A DNA stretch of 64,000 nt from JBCFBK01 sp038562555 (lineage in GTDB: Bacteria > Bacteroidota > Bacteroidia > Bacteroidales > Prolixibacteraceae): positions 1 through 64,000 of the forward strand of contig JBCFBK010000029.1 in assembly GCA_038562555.1 (NCBI GenBank), in the 5' to 3' direction. The notes under the pieces were generated by a model that had not been told where the DNA came from, did not search any database, and worked only from the letters and a program-made list of their open reading frames with translations. This document shows, one piece after another, positions 28,490 to 37,523 of this stretch. Made by a program: the position numbers and the translations under genes. Position 1 is the stretch's first letter. Every line of letters begins with the position of its first letter.

Positions 28490-29146
28490 ATGGAAATAGT
28501 AAACAGTTTTTTTGATGTATTTCTTCATTTAGATAAGCACTTGTTCAGTTTGGTGACTGAATACAGGAATTGGACTTATCTAATTTTGTTTTGTATTATT
28601 TTTTGCGAAACAGGCTTAGTTGTAACTCCATTTCTACCAGGTGATTCACTCTTATTCGCTGCCGGGGCCATTGCAGCCCTGGGAATATTAAATATTTGGA
28701 TTTTGGTTGGGCTTTTGTGCATCGCAGCGATTCTGGGTGATAGTGTAAATTATTCACTCGGTAAGTTTTTAGGGGGAAAAGTATTCGAAAGAAACTATCG
28801 GTTAATCAAAAAAGAATATCTGTACCGTACTCAAGAATTTTACGAAAAACATGGCGGAAAGACCATTATCATAGCCCGTTTTGTGCCTATAATCCGAACT
28901 TTTGCCCCATTCATTGCTGGTGTGGGATCAATGAATTATTTGAGGTTCATTTTGTTCAACATTATAGGAGGTATTTTGTGGGTATTCATCTGCTCATTTG
29001 GCGGGTATTTTTTTGGCAATTTACCATTTGTTAAAAACAATTTTTCAGTAGTTGTATTGGCAATAATATTCATTTCCATACTCCCTTTGATTGTAGAGTA
29101 CTTAAAACACAAGCTTAAACCTAAAAATTCGAACTATGGTTATTGA
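28490..29146 (+). CDS. DedA-family membrane protein
   Basis: This 218-residue protein is a clear DedA member, with FCETGLVVTPFLPGDSLLFAAGA near residues 37-59 and FYEKHGGKTIIIARFVPIIRTFAPFIAGVGSMN near residues 117-149. That second segment includes the conserved R-x-x-P-x-x-R-T motif. DedA proteins support membrane lipid distribution, proton motive force and undecaprenyl phosphate recycling. It begins 14 bp after the ATPase stop, and its 3' end overlaps the TerC gene by 11 bp. Confidence 0.93.
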   Translation: MEIVNSFFDVFLHLDKHLFSLVTEYRNWTYLILFCIIFCETGLVVTPFLPGDSLLFAAGAIAALGILNIWILVGLLCIAAILGDSVNYSLGKFLGGKVFERNYRLIKKEYLYRTQEFYEKHGGKTIIIARFVPIIRTFAPFIAGVGSMNYLRFILFNIIGGILWVFICSFGGYFFGNLPFVKNNFSVVVLAIIFISILPLIVEYLKHKLKPKNSNYGY

Positions 29147-30074
29147 TGTATATGTGTGGGCTGGATTTATTGCTTTTGTAATATTGTTATTAGCCATCGA
29201 TCTGGGTATTTTTCACCGTAAATCGCACGAAGTAAAAATCAAGGAAGCCCTGATTTGGAGCGCTGTATGGATTTCGCTGGCACTAATTTTCAATTATGGC
29301 GTTTATGTATTCTTAGGAAAAGAGAAGGCCTTGGAATTCCTGACCGGATATTTGATTGAAAAATCGTTGAGTGTAGATAATTTGTTTGTATTCATTATGC
29401 TTTTTACATACTTCAATGTTCAGCCCAAATACCAACACAAAGTTCTGTTTTGGGGTATTCTAGGCGCCTTAATTATGCGTGCCATCTTTATTTTTGCTGG
29501 TGTTGCACTCATAAGTAAATTTCATTGGGTCATCTATATTTTCGGTGCATTTTTGGTTTTTACTGGCATTAAAATGCTCTTTCACAAAGACGAAGAAATA
29601 GCTCCGGACAAAAATCCGCTGGTTAGGTTATTCAAAAAGTTCTTTCCGGTTTCGGAACGGATGCATGAGGGGAATTTTTTCGTGAAAATAAATTCAAAAA
29701 CCTTTGCCACTCCACTGTTTGTTGTGTTGCTGATTGTGGAATTTACTGATTTAATCTTTGCCGTCGATTCCATTCCAGCGATTCTTGCAATATCAAATGA
29801 CACGTTTATTATTTTCACCTCAAATGTATTTGCCATTTTAGGTTTAAGAGCCTTGTATTTTGCCCTTGCCGGGATAACCAAATATTTCCATTACCTCAAA
29901 TATGGCTTATCTGCAATTCTCGTTTTTGTTGGGATAAAAATGGTCATCGTTGGATTTTATAAAATCCCAATTATTTACTCTCTTTTAACAATACTTGGAA
30001 TACTCCTAATATCAGTATTGGCATCGGTAATGTTTAAGAATAACATCAAAAATATTCTTGCCCTTGAGGAATAA
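29136..30074 (+). CDS. TerC/Alx-family metal exporter
   Basis: This 312-residue membrane protein of the TerC/Alx family has about nine helices. The two acidic family motifs are present: LIEKSLSVDNLFVFIMLF near residues 72-89 and IVEFTDLIFAVDSIPAILAIS near residues 201-221. Characterised relatives export Mn2+ (Alx of Escherichia coli; MeeF/MeeY of Bacillus). It overlaps the dedA gene by 11 bp, so it belongs to the same operon. With the TerB-like gene at the front of the cassette, the set resembles a reduced tellurite-type stress system. Confidence 0.9.
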   Translation: MVIDVYVWAGFIAFVILLLAIDLGIFHRKSHEVKIKEALIWSAVWISLALIFNYGVYVFLGKEKALEFLTGYLIEKSLSVDNLFVFIMLFTYFNVQPKYQHKVLFWGILGALIMRAIFIFAGVALISKFHWVIYIFGAFLVFTGIKMLFHKDEEIAPDKNPLVRLFKKFFPVSERMHEGNFFVKINSKTFATPLFVVLLIVEFTDLIFAVDSIPAILAISNDTFIIFTSNVFAILGLRALYFALAGITKYFHYLKYGLSAILVFVGIKMVIVGFYKIPIIYSLLTILGILLISVLASVMFKNNIKNILALEE

Positions 30075-30147
30075 GGTACTCAATAATATTTTCATTAACT
30101 GTATTTTGCAATAAGTTGGGTTACAATAAATTTAGAATAGAAAAATT

Positions 30148-30654
30148 ATGAGCAGTAAATTTGAAATAGTACTTGAGAAAATGATTTTCTCAAGTCGTTG
30201 GATACAAGCGCCTTTATACGCAGGACTTATTGTAGGTGGAATGTTATACACCTACAAATATTTGGTTGAATTGATTCACCTCTGTACAAGCATAAATGAA
30301 ATTAGCGAGACTGCATTGATGCTTGGGGTACTTACTTTGGTCGATATAACTATGGTAGCAAATCTTCTGATAATGGTTATCGTTGGTGGTTATTCAACTT
30401 TTGTTAGTCGGCTTGATATCGATAAGCACGAAGATAAACCAGAATGGCTTCAAAAAATTGATGCAGGTTCATTAAAAGTAAAATTAGCAGGTTCGTTAGT
30501 TGGCGTATCAAGTATTCACTTGCTACAAACCTTTATAAATATTAAAAATCATGAATCTGAACATGTTATGTGGCAAGTTATAATACATGTAGTATTTTTA
30601 TTTTCAGCCCTTATGCTTGCTTTCACAGAAAAAATTTCACATCAAAAACATTAA
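30148..30654 (+). CDS. UPF0114 (YqhA-like) membrane protein
   Basis: This 168-residue protein with three to four transmembrane helices fits UPF0114. It starts with FEIVLEKMIFSSRWIQAPLYAGLIVG and contains VDITMVANLLIMVIVGGYSTFVSRL, DKPEWLQKIDAGSLKVKLAGSLVGVSSIHLLQ and a final helix ending in LAFTEKI. The function is unknown. It follows terC by 73 bp in the cassette. Confidence 0.88.
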   Translation: MSSKFEIVLEKMIFSSRWIQAPLYAGLIVGGMLYTYKYLVELIHLCTSINEISETALMLGVLTLVDITMVANLLIMVIVGGYSTFVSRLDIDKHEDKPEWLQKIDAGSLKVKLAGSLVGVSSIHLLQTFINIKNHESEHVMWQVIIHVVFLFSALMLAFTEKISHQKH

Positions 30655-30683
30655 CCTAATTTATTAATTAAAATTTAAAAACT

Positions 30684-30959
30684 ATGAACTGTCCAGTATG
30701 TAATGTTGCTCTTGTTATGTCAGAAAAACAAGGCGTTGAAATTGATTATTGTCCCAAATGCCGTGGAGTTTGGCTCGATCGGGGAGAACTAGATAAAATT
30801 ATTGAGCGATCTACACCTGATGGTCAGAGCAGGTTTTATGGTTCAAATCAATCGTTTAATCAACATCACGACGATGATGACCATCATAAGTACCCAAGAA
30901 ATAATGACTATTACGAACATCACAAACAAAAAAGCTGGTTGTCGAACTTATTTGACTAA
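30684..30959 (+). CDS. zf-TFIIB zinc-ribbon protein
   Basis: This 91-residue protein has the zf-TFIIB pattern: CPVCNVALVM and CPKCRGVWLDRGELDKII. The pair of CxxC knuckles binds zinc. The rest is low-complexity, rich in Asp, His, Tyr and Asn (DDDDHHKYPRNNDYYEHHK), and may bind metal as well. Its role is unknown. It is the last gene before a terminator hairpin. Confidence 0.85.
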   Translation: MNCPVCNVALVMSEKQGVEIDYCPKCRGVWLDRGELDKIIERSTPDGQSRFYGSNQSFNQHHDDDDHHKYPRNNDYYEHHKQKSWLSNLFD

Positions 30960-30974
30960 TTGATTATTTTAGCG

Positions 30975-30996
30975 GGCGGGAATCCACATTCCCGCC
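30975..30996 (+). terminator. Terminator hairpin after the stress operon
   Basis: ggcgggaa (30975-30982) pairs with ttcccgcc (30989-30996), followed by a T-rich tract. It separates the zf-TFIIB gene from mntP. Confidence 0.75.
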
Positions 30997-31015
30997 TTCA
31001 TTTTAATACCTATTT

Positions 31016-31573
31016 ATGGATTTTATTACAATTCTTCTAATTGCTATTGGTCTTTCATTTGACACGTTTGCAGTATCTATTACCACAGGACTAACAATCA
31101 AGCATATCAAATTTTGGCATGGAGTAAAAATTGCATTTACACTTGCATTTTTTCAAGCATTGATGCCTTTACTTGGATGGATTTTTGGCAAGCAGGTAGA
31201 AAGTATGATCAGTAACTACGATCACTGGATTGCATTTGTACTTCTGGCTTTACTTGGGGTTAAAATGGTTTATGAAAGCTTAAGCAACGAAAAAGAAAAT
31301 AGCAACTTTAACCCGTTAGACCCGTTAATTCTGATTGGTATGGCTCTTGCTACAAGTATTGATGCCTTGGTTGTTGGTATTAGCTTTGCATTCATTGACA
31401 TGAATATCTACTGGTCAATCTTAATCATTGGAACGGTTACGTTTATAGTATCGATGATAGGAATGTTATTTGGCAAAAAAGTTGGTGGCAGACTTGGAAA
31501 AAGAATGGAGATTATCGGTGGGGTCATTTTAGTTGGTATTGGTTTAAAGATTCTTTTAAATCACCTTTTGTAA
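31016..31573 (+). CDS. mntP: Manganese exporter MntP
   Basis: MntP exports Mn2+ from the cytoplasm. The 185-residue protein has six helices in two repeats, each with the family's acidic motif: LSFDTFAVSITTGL (Asp16) and ATSIDALVVGISFAFI. The length is normal. It sits 20 bp after a terminator, so it may have its own promoter. With TerC/Alx and the P2 ATPase it suggests the cassette handles manganese. Confidence 0.92.
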   Translation: MDFITILLIAIGLSFDTFAVSITTGLTIKHIKFWHGVKIAFTLAFFQALMPLLGWIFGKQVESMISNYDHWIAFVLLALLGVKMVYESLSNEKENSNFNPLDPLILIGMALATSIDALVVGISFAFIDMNIYWSILIIGTVTFIVSMIGMLFGKKVGGRLGKRMEIIGGVILVGIGLKILLNHLL

Positions 31574-31699
31574 GCAAAAAACTTTAGTACGATCATGAAT
31601 CTCAATGTTACTTGACTCATTGGATACTATCATGTTTTTTTTACTTTGGCTGAATATATTGCTTCAATTTTTATATTGCTCCTGAAAAAGTGACAATCT

Positions 31700-32914
31700 A
31701 TGGGGAAAGTTGACAAATTATTAACGGAAACTTTATTGTTTATTGCTCAAAAGGGATGGACAATAAATGAACATGCTTTTTACGACTCCCTTTCACTGTT
31801 TTTAGCTAAAAAACTTAATGTTGCCTACGTTATTATTGACAAACTTCTTCCAGAAGAAAATGCAGCCGAGACATTATCATTTGTGGCGTTCGATGAAGTA
31901 AAATCTAACGCTTTCTATCCGCTAAAAAACACCCCGTGCGAAAACGTGATGGGGCGGAACCTCTGTTGTTACGTCAGGAATATTCAGGCATTATTTCCTG
32001 ACGATGCAATGTTGGTTGACATGATGGCTGAGAGCTACATCGGCATTCCTCTTTGGGACACAAAAGGGAAACCAATAGGACTAATTGCATTACTCGATAC
32101 CAAACCTATCGATAATGCAGCTAAGATAAAAACCATCCTTCAAATTTTAGCAGTAAGGGTAGCACACGAGATAGAACGAAACAATTACGACCAGACCTTA
32201 ATTGAAAAAAATAAAAAATTACATGAAGCAGACCGCTTAAAATCTGCATTTCTGGCCAATATGTCGCACGAAATACGCACGCCATTAAATAGTATCGTTG
32301 GGTTTTCAGAGTTGATTGCAGATAGTGATTTTGATGAAGCTCAGAAAAATTTCTTCATTCAGCAAATCATCACCAACGGGAATAACCTCCTAACCATTAT
32401 CAGCGATATTATGGATATTTCGATGCTAGAATCTGGTGAATTAAAAATTTGTAAGAAGTTGATTAATGTTCAAAACTTTATCTCAAATATTGAGAAACAG
32501 TTTGCTTACCTTACCAAAGCGAAAGGGCTTGAATTTAGGGTAACCTATCAGGATAACGATGAAATTGTAATTAATGCTGATGAAGACCGGCTTAGACAGA
32601 TTCTCAATAATCTGATTAATAATGCCACTAAATTTACTATAAGTGGTGGTCTTGAAATTGGCTACAAGCAAGAATACAATTTTGTGAAGTTTTACGTCAT
32701 AGATTCAGGCATTGGTATTCAGGCAGAATATCATGATAAAATATTTGATCGGTTTAGGCAGGTGGAAGATGCAAATACACGGAAATATGGTGGTAATGGC
32801 CTTGGCTTAGCGATTACGCGAAATCTTGTCGAATTAATGGGTGGGAGGATTTGGGTTGAATCAGTATTAGGAAAAGGCTCAACATTCTATTTCACTCTGC
32901 CTGTGATAAAATAA
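31700..32914 (+). CDS. GAF-domain sensor histidine kinase
   Basis: This 404-residue kinase has no transmembrane segment, so it is likely cytoplasmic. The N-terminal about 160 residues look like a GAF-type sensor, with a Cys-rich patch (NTPCENVMGRNLCCYV) that may bind metal or a redox cofactor. His190 in SHEIRTPLNSIVGFSEL is the phospho-acceptor. The HATPase part has N (NNLINNATKF), G1 (DSGIGI), F (RFRQVEDANTRKYGGNGLGLAI) and G2 (GKGSTFYFTLP) boxes. No response regulator gene lies next to it, so its partner is elsewhere. A terminator hairpin follows. Confidence 0.93.
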   Translation: MGKVDKLLTETLLFIAQKGWTINEHAFYDSLSLFLAKKLNVAYVIIDKLLPEENAAETLSFVAFDEVKSNAFYPLKNTPCENVMGRNLCCYVRNIQALFPDDAMLVDMMAESYIGIPLWDTKGKPIGLIALLDTKPIDNAAKIKTILQILAVRVAHEIERNNYDQTLIEKNKKLHEADRLKSAFLANMSHEIRTPLNSIVGFSELIADSDFDEAQKNFFIQQIITNGNNLLTIISDIMDISMLESGELKICKKLINVQNFISNIEKQFAYLTKAKGLEFRVTYQDNDEIVINADEDRLRQILNNLINNATKFTISGGLEIGYKQEYNFVKFYVIDSGIGIQAEYHDKIFDRFRQVEDANTRKYGGNGLGLAITRNLVELMGGRIWVESVLGKGSTFYFTLPVIK

Positions 32915-32922
32915 TCGATTAT

Positions 32923-32957
32923 AAGTCTAACCATAATCTATGACTATGGTTAGACTT
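32923..32957. terminator. Bidirectional terminator between convergent genes
   Basis: A perfect 13-bp stem, aagtctaaccata (32923-32935) and tatggttagactt (32945-32957), lies between the histidine kinase and the HMA-protein gene that run toward each other. Confidence 0.8.
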
Positions 32958-32977
32958 GTATGCCCCAAAAATAAAAT

Positions 32978-33319
32978 CTATTTTCCGGGAGATTCGACGA
33001 CTAAGGTTTTATACTCCTTTTCTGTAATCGGATTGGCTTCATACCCTAATTTTTTAATTCCCTTTGCCAAATTTTCAGGAGAATTTTTCTCCGACTTGTA
33101 AACGACTTTGATGGTATTGGATTTCAGGTCAACTTTCAGATCTTTCACCCCTTTTTCAAATTTCAGATAATTGGTTAGGGTTACCTGACAGTCATTACAG
33201 TCCATTGTCGTTCTGTAACAAACTGTTACTAAGTCATTTTTCGGTTCTTGTGCCTTTAATTCAGAAGCAAACAATACTGCAATAAAGCAAATTACAATCA
33301 ATTGAATAGTCTTTTTCAT
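32978..33319 (-). CDS. Secreted heavy-metal-associated (HMA) protein
   Basis: This 113-residue protein has a signal peptide (KKTIQLIVICFIAVLFASELKAQ) and one HMA-like ferredoxin fold whose metal motif is MDCNDCQ (Cys41, Cys44). It probably binds copper or another soft metal in the periplasm. The gene starts one base before the end of the upstream TonB receptor gene, so the two are one operon. Such HMA proteins commonly accompany this receptor type in Bacteroidota. Confidence 0.85.
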   Translation of the reverse strand: MKKTIQLIVICFIAVLFASELKAQEPKNDLVTVCYRTTMDCNDCQVTLTNYLKFEKGVKDLKVDLKSNTIKVVYKSEKNSPENLAKGIKKLGYEANPITEKEYKTLVVESPGK

Positions 33320-33320
33320 T

Positions 33321-35528
33321 TTATTTAGTTTTATGATTTAATGTTATTCTGATACCTGCATAAAATCTACGCCCCATCACGGGACCCCAGATTCGGGTTG
33401 CATCAAACTCATTCCCAAAAGGACGTTCGGCATCCAAAACCGGATGATCTTGTGTGTAATCCAACAAATTTTCGGCTCCAGCATAAAGGTTCCAATAACG
33501 AAAATATCTGGTAACCTGGGCATTAATCACAGTATATGATGGGAATTCGGTTGGTGAGTTTAATTGACTGCCAGCTACAATTGGCAAACGCCCGCCACCA
33601 TTAAGCTGAGCATTATAATCGAACATCCATTTTTTCAACCGGTCAGAATAATTAAGGGTCATAAGCCCTTTGTATTTGCTGACCAGTGGCTTGCGAACCA
33701 ACTCATGATTAATGGTTTGCCTGACATCGTTTACACGATAGGCAGCCGTAATGTCGAGCCGCGGAAGCAACTCGTACTGAAGCTCCAGTTGGTAGCTGTT
33801 GGCAAACGATTGGCCATCTAACGCAGTCAATAAAATTTGACTGGCCGAACTTTCGCGATCTATCACCAACTGGTTTGCAAAATCGGTCCTGAAATATTCG
33901 GCATTCAGGTTCATTGGCCTTTCAGTCCAGGGAATTTTCAGGTTGATGCTTGCACCATAATTCCATGCTTCTTCCAAAATTTTATTCTCAGTAAAGTTAA
34001 GGGAACGCGAATTGGCCAGCAGGAAACTATTTTCGGCCATGATGCGTGGCGACCGGTAACCTTTTCCGGCAGAAGCCCGGAAGGTCAGAAGCTCGTTGGG
34101 CCCATATCGCAAATGGACTCTGGGAGTTACAAATGTGCCGAGCGTGTTGTGAAAATCAGCGCGCAAACCAACCATCAGGGTTAGCTTTAGGTTCGGTTTA
34201 TACGTGTATTCGCTAAATACGCCTGGAACAAAGTCATTGGTATTGATCGAATTCTGATTGAGGATTTCATCCGCCTGATCAACAATTATACTGGCTCCTG
34301 AATTTAATGAATGTACATTCATCGGGTCAATCGAAAAAGTATGGACCAAATTCCCATACAGTGTGTATTCGTTGCCTGAATAGGTGTTCAATCCATAGTA
34401 TGAGCCCATTTTATGGTGCGTAAAATTCGAAATAAAAGCAAGGCTGTGCCTCAATCCTTTAAAATCGTAACCACCCTTGACGTACCCTTCAAATCGTTCG
34501 TTTTGCACATTTACCCCGTATGGGTTTAAAGTATTCCGCTCCATATCTTTCCTGAAGTTGACCTGTCCTCCAATCCGGTCTTCGTTCAGGTAATGGATGC
34601 CTGAATGAACCATAAAACCAGTTCCTGAATTATATTTCCACTGGTTAAACAGGTGGATTTGTTTCATAAGCGGCTCATCCAGAAAACTATCCATATTCTC
34701 GTCAATCCGATTTTGAAAGTTGAAATGATGAACAAAAAATGCCGTTGATGTTTTTTCCGAAAGTTTCACAGCGAAGTTAGAATTCACTTCTGTCCGTCCT
34801 TCTGCTGACGCAAATACATTAAAATTAAAGGCCTCAATGCCATCAGGTTTTTTAAAGTTGGCATTTATCTGCCCTGTAATCGACTCATAACCATTCAGTA
34901 CTGAAGCAGCCCCTTTCGAAACCTGAATGGATTCAAGCCAGGGTCCCGGAATATAAGTTAATCCGTAATTAGTAGCCAAACCTCGTAAATTCGGAAAATT
35001 TTCGGTTTGCAATTGCGAATACGTGCCATCGAGGCCCAGTAGTTTAATCTGTTTGGCGCCAGTTATCGCATCGCTGTACGAAACATCAACCGAAGGATTG
35101 GTCATAAAACTCTCAGAAAGGTTGCAACAGGCTGCTTTGTGCAATTCGGCCCCATTGATATGTGTTGTGTAAATGGGATTGAGTCGGGAAATGTGCGTCC
35201 CTTTCTTCTTCTGAACAACAGTAACTTCGTCCAGTTCCATATTCATATCCAGGACAGCATCAATTACTTTTTGCCCGCTCCATTTAATAGTGTCAGTTTT
35301 AAATCCCACAAAACTGAAAACCAATAAATTGTTATCCTGAATGGATTGAATACTATACTCGCCATTCTCATTGGCTGTTGTCCCCAAATTGGTGCCAGCC
35401 CAATATATATTAGCGCCCGGCAAAATATTCTTGACGCCGTTTTCGAACCCTAATACCTTCCCTTTAATCGGATTGGCGTAACCATGTGCTGTTATGAATA
35501 TTAACAGCAAAACAATAACTCTTTTCAT
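33321..35528 (-). CDS. TonB-dependent receptor with carboxypeptidase-regulatory domain
   Basis: This 735-residue outer membrane receptor has a signal peptide (to about residue 18). A CarboxypepD_reg-like domain follows (about 20-105; ITGK/GANIYWAGTNLGTTANENGEYSI), then the plug (about 125-235; SESFMTNPSVDVSYSDAITGAKQIKLLGL, with the QVSKGAASVLNGYESITGQIN end) and a 22-strand-type barrel ending in RFYAGIRITLNHKTK. Receptors of this subgroup sit next to HMA proteins and are thought to take up metal or metal complexes. The Cys pair in the plug (AACCNLSES) is a feature of this subgroup. It is co-transcribed with the HMA gene. Confidence 0.92.
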   Translation of the reverse strand: MKRVIVLLLIFITAHGYANPIKGKVLGFENGVKNILPGANIYWAGTNLGTTANENGEYSIQSIQDNNLLVFSFVGFKTDTIKWSGQKVIDAVLDMNMELDEVTVVQKKKGTHISRLNPIYTTHINGAELHKAACCNLSESFMTNPSVDVSYSDAITGAKQIKLLGLDGTYSQLQTENFPNLRGLATNYGLTYIPGPWLESIQVSKGAASVLNGYESITGQINANFKKPDGIEAFNFNVFASAEGRTEVNSNFAVKLSEKTSTAFFVHHFNFQNRIDENMDSFLDEPLMKQIHLFNQWKYNSGTGFMVHSGIHYLNEDRIGGQVNFRKDMERNTLNPYGVNVQNERFEGYVKGGYDFKGLRHSLAFISNFTHHKMGSYYGLNTYSGNEYTLYGNLVHTFSIDPMNVHSLNSGASIIVDQADEILNQNSINTNDFVPGVFSEYTYKPNLKLTLMVGLRADFHNTLGTFVTPRVHLRYGPNELLTFRASAGKGYRSPRIMAENSFLLANSRSLNFTENKILEEAWNYGASINLKIPWTERPMNLNAEYFRTDFANQLVIDRESSASQILLTALDGQSFANSYQLELQYELLPRLDITAAYRVNDVRQTINHELVRKPLVSKYKGLMTLNYSDRLKKWMFDYNAQLNGGGRLPIVAGSQLNSPTEFPSYTVINAQVTRYFRYWNLYAGAENLLDYTQDHPVLDAERPFGNEFDATRIWGPVMGRRFYAGIRITLNHKTK

Positions 35529-35585
35529 CTCAATAATATTGAAATATTTATAATCTGATTGTAAACACGAACTGTTAAAACCTGA

Positions 35586-36056
35586 TTATGCGAAAAGGGC
35601 TATCTTATACTGTTTTAAGAAGTTAACTAATGTACGTCCAACCTTTTTAGTATCGGGTGGTGCGTAATAAGTGAAGTGAGCGAATGATTTTTCCGGAAGT
35701 AATTGTTCAACTGTTTCGATAACAGCAACATTCTGAAGGTTGGTTATTTTAGCCAACGAATACTCAGGAGTTGAGTCCTCGCCGAGATGTCCGGATAATT
35801 TCAGGTAAATGAGGACTGGCAAATCACATCCGCATGCTTGCTGTATCGTATCCAGTTGGTAGTTGGCCGGTTTCGATACTGTAGAACAGCAATCGGCTTC
35901 AGTGGTTGTATGGTCGCTCATTTCGGGGGCTGCAAACAATGAAACTTTACTACTCCCCAAACATTCACAATGAGTTTGATATAGCAATATTCCGGTTGAT
36001 AGGAAGAAAAATAAAACCGAAAGTCCAATTACCACTATTTGTCTGAAAGTTCTCAC
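35586..36056 (-). CDS. Cys-rich secreted protein beside the metal receptor
   Basis: This 156-residue protein begins with one hydrophobic helix (IVVIGLSVLFFFLSTGILLYQ) followed by HCECLG, then ADCCSTVS and ACGCDL, and near the end YYAPPDTKK. The order HxC, CC and PP matches a protein type often found upstream of HMA-linked TonB receptors, although no function is known. It likely binds metal in the envelope. It is the first gene of the leftward trio, 57 bp before the receptor gene. Confidence 0.6.
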   Translation of the reverse strand: MRTFRQIVVIGLSVLFFFLSTGILLYQTHCECLGSSKVSLFAAPEMSDHTTTEADCCSTVSKPANYQLDTIQQACGCDLPVLIYLKLSGHLGEDSTPEYSLAKITNLQNVAVIETVEQLLPEKSFAHFTYYAPPDTKKVGRTLVNFLKQYKIALFA

Positions 36057-36264
36057 ATAGCAAAAGTACTGTTCTGGGCCTAATTAAAAAGACCTTTTAG
36101 ATATATTAACAAACCGGATTTTTGCTGAACGAACATAAGAACCTTTATCGAATTCAATCTCCAACCCTTATTTAAGATTACTTTCCCGCCTATCATTCAG
36201 TTTAGAATCGATTCATCAAAACCAATCGGATATATCTACGATCAGTTAATTTTAAAATAATGAA

Positions 36265-36295
36265 GTATTGCTTTATAATTTAATGACTATTTTTG
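36265..36295 (+). promoter_or_regulatory. Promoter for the XRE-cupin regulator
   Basis: A TATTTTTG element at 36288-36295 matches TAnnTTTG, with a TTG about 17-18 bp upstream. The start codon at 36316 lies 20 bp downstream. This position rules out the upstream in-frame ATGs at 36268 and 36283. Confidence 0.55.
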
Positions 36296-36315
36296 CAGAA
36301 AAATACAACAATTCT

Positions 36316-36867
36316 ATGAATCGCATCGGAGAAAGAATAAAAAAGAAAAGGGAACTTCTTAGCCTTCATCTTAACGAACTTGCTGAAAAAGTTGGCATTA
36401 GCTCAAGTGCCCTTTCGCAAATTGAAAAATCTAAATCATTTCCTTCCATTTTAACCTTGAAATCGATCGCCGAGAACCTTCATACTACAGTTGGTGAACT
36501 GGTTGGTGAAAATGAATCATTAGGTAATAATCCGGTTGTTTCCAAAAAGGATATTAAATACATTGACCAAAACAAATCGGGGACAATTATTTATCTTTTA
36601 TCAAATCATGATTTAAACAAACAGATGGATACTTATTTAGTACGTTTCGCCAAAGCATCAGGCATTGAAGGTTTTTTCACCAATGCGTTTGGACAAATTT
36701 TTTGTCATGTACTTTCCGGCGAAGTACGGTTCGATTTGGAAGGAAAAAGTTACCTACTCAAACAAGGTGACAGTATTTACTTTAACGCTAAGGCATCGCA
36801 TGATGCCATTAATAATTATGAAGGTGTAAGTGAACTGCTTTGGATACAATCACCCCCAAATTTTTAA
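36316..36867 (+). CDS. XRE-family regulator with cupin domain
   Basis: This 183-residue protein has an N-terminal helix-turn-helix (RIGERIKKKRELLSLHLNELAEKVGISSSALSQIEKSKSFPSILTLKSIAENL region, residues 3-56). A C-terminal cupin domain follows (about 105-180) with GEVRFDLEGKSYLLKQGDSIYFNAKASHD. Such regulators sense small molecules, often in polyamine, amino acid or central metabolism. It precedes the HAD and aminotransferase genes by 80 bp and is their natural candidate regulator. Confidence 0.85.
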   Translation: MNRIGERIKKKRELLSLHLNELAEKVGISSSALSQIEKSKSFPSILTLKSIAENLHTTVGELVGENESLGNNPVVSKKDIKYIDQNKSGTIIYLLSNHDLNKQMDTYLVRFAKASGIEGFFTNAFGQIFCHVLSGEVRFDLEGKSYLLKQGDSIYFNAKASHDAINNYEGVSELLWIQSPPNF

Positions 36868-36923
36868 ATTGTTAATTTTCTTTCTTAAATTAAGTAATAC
36901 TTCATAAATTAAGCCACGAGGTT

Positions 36924-36931
36924 TATATTTG
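36924..36931 (+). promoter_or_regulatory. TAnnTTTG element before the HAD gene
   Basis: TATATTTG at 36924-36931 matches the Bacteroidota -7 element, 18 bp before the HAD start codon. No clear -33 TTG is seen. Confidence 0.5.
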
Positions 36932-36949
36932 CCATTAAAATATAAATAA

Positions 36950-37510
36950 ATGGCAAAACATCCTGCAATTTTTTTAGATAGGGACGGAACCATTATAGTA
37001 GATAATGGACACATTAATATTCTTTCGAATATAGAGTTTTACGCCTATACTTTTAAAGCACTTCGAAACTTACAAGAGCATTTCTTGCTTTTTATTATTA
37101 CCAACCAACCTGGCGTTTCAAAAAGATTAATTTCTGAAAATGAGGTTAAAGAAGTGAACAGGCATATTGTTGGAGAATTGAGAAAAAGAGGAATTACAAT
37201 TTTTGATGTCTTTTATTGTCCCCATAAAAGCGAAGAAAATTGTGAATGTAAAAAGCCAAAACCCTATTTTATTCACCACGCTGCCAGATTATACAATATT
37301 GACTTAACCAGGTCATTTATGGTAGGCGACCACCCATCAGACACTCAATGCGGAATAAATGCAGGTGTTACGCCAATTTATTTGTTAAGCGGACATGGCC
37401 GTAAACATAGAAATGAATTGAACGCTGATTTAAAAATATGTAAAGATTTATCAGAGGCATCAAAACACATCTTATCGGCATATAAATCAAACACTATCAT
37501 AAACGTTTAA
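36950..37510 (+). CDS. HAD-IIIA phosphatase, GmhB-like
   Basis: This 186-residue HAD phosphatase has the nucleophile motif FLDRDGTI (Asp10, Asp12), motif II IITNQPGVSK and motif III/IV MVGDHPSDTQCGINAG. A zinc-binding insert, CPHKSEENCECKKPKP, is the C-x-H-x-C-x-C site of GmhB and histidinol-phosphate phosphatases. GmhB removes a phosphate from heptose 1,7-bisphosphate. No other heptose gene is nearby, so the substrate is uncertain; its neighbour is an aminotransferase 13 bp downstream. Confidence 0.85.
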   Translation: MAKHPAIFLDRDGTIIVDNGHINILSNIEFYAYTFKALRNLQEHFLLFIITNQPGVSKRLISENEVKEVNRHIVGELRKRGITIFDVFYCPHKSEENCECKKPKPYFIHHAARLYNIDLTRSFMVGDHPSDTQCGINAGVTPIYLLSGHGRKHRNELNADLKICKDLSEASKHILSAYKSNTIINV

Positions 37511-37523
37511 ATGCAATATAAGT

